6,716 bases of DNA from Desulfobacterales bacterium. Lineage in GTDB: Bacteria > Desulfobacterota > Desulfobacteria > Desulfobacterales > UBA5852. The stretch spans positions 1-6,716 of the forward strand of contig JAERRP010000864.1 of the NCBI GenBank assembly GCA_016735415.1, given 5' to 3'. Position 1 is the stretch's first letter, and the number at the start of each line of letters is the position of its first letter. The notes below the pieces were generated by a model. The model was given only the letters and a program-made list of their open reading frames with translations, was not told the origin of the DNA and did not search any database. The translations under genes and the position numbers were made by a program. Positions 4,962 through 6,716 of this stretch are shown here, one piece after another.

Positions 4962-5952
4962 CCGGCGCCCGGTTTTTTCTCAGAGATTCAGCCATGCAAA
5001 GGAGTTCGTTCGAAAAGCCCTGGACCCTGAAAGCGTCCGCAAGTGATGCCGCCGAATCAAGCTCACCGCATATCCTTTTAGTTATTCTTTCAATGATTTT
5101 ATTGCTTAGAAGACAATCGACAATGCGTTCGGTGTCTTCATTGTTTTTAATTGCGCTTGACCGTCTATGGCTGTTCCAGTATTTTTTACTAATCTCCGGG
5201 AGGCAGATATAGACCGAAGATTTTGTATTGGTTCGCATGTCCTCCGGAATGTCCTTTAAGTCATCCAGCAGTCTCCAGGCGATGCCGAAGGCGCCGTAGA
5301 CAGTCTTAACCACCTTGATCAACTGTTCATCAGCTGTCATCCTTTTTGTCATCAGAACAGGGGCGATAAATCCCATGCCCATCTGTTTTCTGAAGCGATC
5401 GCAGTATGTATCCAGAGCGTCTATCTTTTCTGCGTTGCCAATGCTGACATAGTAGTCATCGATAAATTGACGGACGGTTTTTACATCGCCGTCATTCCCC
5501 TGCGTTAAGGCTTTTAAAGCCTGGTTCATAAACATCCACAACTGACTTCTTAACAGTATGGCCAGGTGTGTAACCGGCATTTCTTTATCGGTAAGATGAT
5601 CATCGATCAGATGAAGGAGCATCGCGCTGGCATGCACCGTATTGTAATTTTTTAAATCGTCCCCGGACAGAATACTGTTGCCCGAGAATGAAACCAGGAG
5701 CCAATACAGTATTGACCAGGCAGGGGGATAGAACCCTTTGAAAAAATCAATCTTCCTCTCAATTGGAAGCTTCAGGTGTTTTATCAATTCCAGCAAAGCC
5801 CCGGTTTGGATAGAGGCCGGCAGGGATTTGATGATTCGCATTATTTCCATATTCAATTGATCGTAGAACGCCTTTTCCCTGTTTGAAGGGGTAAACTTTC
5901 CGAAATCAATGGTTGCGCAATAATGCATTAAATAATCGATTTTGTCTTCCAT
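4945..5952 (-). CDS. Class I isoprenoid synthase-like protein (polyprenyl synthase fold)
   Basis: A 335-residue, mostly helical protein. Two Asp-rich motifs are placed as in trans-prenyl diphosphate synthases and related class I terpene enzymes: LLHLIDDHLTDKEMP (112-126), a DDxxxD variant of the first metal-binding motif, and AWRLLDDLKDIPEDMRTNTK (225-244), which fits the second motif DDxxD with the following basic residues. Spacing of roughly 110 residues between them and total length are normal. Outside these motifs it is divergent, so chain elongation, cyclisation or head-to-head coupling cannot be told apart. ATG 5952 is the only start at this end: an in-frame TAA directly precedes it (5953-5955). 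The ribosome binding site is weak (AGGA, 14 bases away). It overlaps the radical SAM gene by 17 bases, so the two are probably made together. Confidence 0.7.
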   Translation of the reverse strand: MEDKIDYLMHYCATIDFGKFTPSNREKAFYDQLNMEIMRIIKSLPASIQTGALLELIKHLKLPIERKIDFFKGFYPPAWSILYWLLVSFSGNSILSGDDLKNYNTVHASAMLLHLIDDHLTDKEMPVTHLAILLRSQLWMFMNQALKALTQGNDGDVKTVRQFIDDYYVSIGNAEKIDALDTYCDRFRKQMGMGFIAPVLMTKRMTADEQLIKVVKTVYGAFGIAWRLLDDLKDIPEDMRTNTKSSVYICLPEISKKYWNSHRRSSAIKNNEDTERIVDCLLSNKIIERITKRICGELDSAASLADAFRVQGFSNELLCMAESLRKNRAPDEFKS

Positions 5953-6189
5953 TTATTGTAATCCGATCCTGAACATCCGGCCATTGCCGACGGCCAGGCC
6001 AAATCCCTTAGAGTCGCGGGAGGAAAAGCAGAGATGGCGCCGATTTTAAGTTCGAGTACAAGGCGCCTTGAGGGTTTCATACAGGTTGTGGGAGGCCATT
6101 GACGTAACGCCGTGGCCGGGCTCAAAGACAAGCAGGATGGAGGAATTTATTTTTTCAGCAACCCTTAATACTTCGGTAGCTGTTCCAAT
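5953..6189 (-). pseudogene. Decayed small gene just upstream of the isoprenoid-synthase-like gene
   Basis: One minus-strand frame reads as protein-like on both sides of a single TAA at 6046-6048. The first part (6049-6189) gives 47 codons including ATEVLRVAEKINSSILLV, then PGHGVTSMASHNLYETLKAP. The second part (5956-6045) gives 30 codons including SRDSKGFGLAVGNGRMFRIG, ending in TAA at 5953-5955, directly abutting ATG 5952. The first part is faintly like the C-terminal half of a universal stress protein (GHG followed by 'l..APC'), but a methyltransferase-like origin is not excluded. No start codon with a ribosome binding site is seen. The upstream end overlaps the end of the TPR gene. I read this as the broken remains of a gene that once preceded the operon. 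If it is not a gene, this 200-base stretch holds nothing else I can identify. Confidence 0.35.
6036..6067. repeat. Pair of GGCGCC sites flanking the internal stop of the decayed frame
   Basis: The self-complementary hexamer GGCGCC occurs at 6036-6041 and 6062-6067, 20 bases apart, enclosing the TAA at 6046-6048. They can be read as a direct repeat bounding a small insertion or as arms of a hairpin on either strand. No T tract follows. This may be coincidental, but it sits at the point where the decayed frame is interrupted. Confidence 0.3.
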
Positions 6190-6716
6190 CTATCCAGATC
6201 CCACTGAAGATTCATTGCTACGAATAAAGTTGTTGCTTTATCCAGATATTCATCCGCCTTGACGCCGTTCAAATCATTATACCTGTCATCGGATTCCATA
6301 AGTCGCCTGCCGATTTCAAAATAGGTTCGGGAAAGCTCCAGGCGGGCGTCCAATCTTTCCCCTTCCCGCACCGCTTTCTCCAGCCATTTGAATGCCCGCC
6401 CCGGCTTTTTGATCAACCAGTAATAGACGCCTTTCAGCCGTAAGGCTTCGGTTCGATGCTGAGCGGATTTCTTGGTTGTCTTGATTAACAATCTACAGGC
6501 TTTAGCGGCCTTCATCCTGAACTCGACCGCTGCCGATTTATCCCCGCATTCTAATGATGCCTCCAATTGACAAAGCAAAAATTCCAATTTGCTTCGAGCA
6601 TAAATGGATAATTGAATCGGTGTGGCCCTGACTGCTGATTTGATCTCATCTGCTATTTGAAGCCTCCGGGCGGCATTATCCATATCCTTCCGCAATGTGA
6701 ATATTCTCGCTTGGCA
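6165..6716 (-). CDS. C-terminal TPR region of a larger protein (partial, runs off the right edge)
   Basis: The frame is open from the window edge to TAA at 6165-6167, so the true start lies outside; the TTG at 6695 is only an internal codon. At least 183 residues are visible, all helical. Counting from that TTG, EALRLKGVYYWLIKKPGRAF (83-102) followed by KWLEKAVREGERL is a clear tetratricopeptide repeat, followed by a second degenerate repeat starting ARLELSRTYFEIGRRL (117-132). An earlier pair of helices occupies 27-70. The style, especially 'KGVYYWLIKK...GERLDARLELSRTYFEIGRRL', is what I associate with the C-terminal ends of large adenylate/guanylate-cyclase or AAA-ATPase proteins with TPR tails in deltaproteobacteria. 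That link is an inference from memory. It is on the same strand as the isoprenoid genes but separated by the decayed segment. Confidence 0.65.
   Translation of the reverse strand, partial: CQARIFTLRKDMDNAARRLQIADEIKSAVRATPIQLSIYARSKLEFLLCQLEASLECGDKSAAVEFRMKAAKACRLLIKTTKKSAQHRTEALRLKGVYYWLIKKPGRAFKWLEKAVREGERLDARLELSRTYFEIGRRLMESDDRYNDLNGVKADEYLDKATTLFVAMNLQWDLDRLEQLPKY

Noticed and set aside
5928..6131. 67-codon minus-strand open frame overlapping the start of the isoprenoid-synthase-like gene
   Set aside because: Its residues look random (many Pro, Ser and Arg). The neighbouring frame in the same stretch looks more protein-like and ends at the synthase start.
1..6716. CRISPR array, tRNA or rRNA genes
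   Set aside because: No regularly spaced repeats and no tRNA- or rRNA-like segments were seen on either strand.

Overview
The window looks like a chromosomal segment of an anaerobic, sulfate-reducer-like deltaproteobacterium (Desulfobacterota). That placement is an inference from gene types and style, because no rRNA or other phylogenetic marker is present. It falls into two parts of visibly different base composition: a GC-rich left part (1 to about 1250) and a clearly AT-richer right part (about 1290 to the end).

Left part, + strand: the last codons of a probable HEAT-repeat protein (3-113), a class I SAM-dependent methyltransferase with an N-terminal CxxC/CxxC pair (142-870), and a YwbE-family small protein (889-1080). 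They are closely spaced and probably form one transcription unit.

Boundary zone (about 1119-1707): a minus-strand intrinsic terminator (1119-1145) and a heavily deleted minus-strand remnant (1168-1282) of a second geranylgeranyl-reductase-type gene, related to the intact copy at 2245-3396. Next comes a broken fragment of an ISL3-family transposase (1328-1665) with an in-frame stop and a frameshift. Directly behind it is an intact small gene with its own strong ribosome binding site (1708-2190). Its product resembles the papain-like C-terminal domain of Marasmius oreades agglutinin (MOA).

Right part, minus strand, in order of transcription: the C-terminal end of a TPR-containing protein (6165 to the window edge), a decayed reading frame ending directly at the next start codon (5953-6189), and a class I isoprenoid synthase-like enzyme with two Asp-rich motifs (4945-5952). 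These are followed by a radical SAM/SPASM-type enzyme overlapping it by 17 bases (3921-4961), a 69-residue Nif11-like peptide (3538-3747), and an FAD-dependent geranylgeranyl-reductase-family enzyme (2245-3396).

The most interesting reading is that these last four genes form one biosynthetic system: an isoprenoid-making or isoprenoid-binding enzyme, an isoprenoid-saturating flavoenzyme, a radical SAM enzyme and a possible RiPP-type precursor peptide with a C-terminal tyrosine. Individual family assignments for the radical SAM enzyme and the flavoprotein are firm. The peptide and the synthase are reasonably supported. The idea of a joint peptide/isoprenoid pathway is inference.
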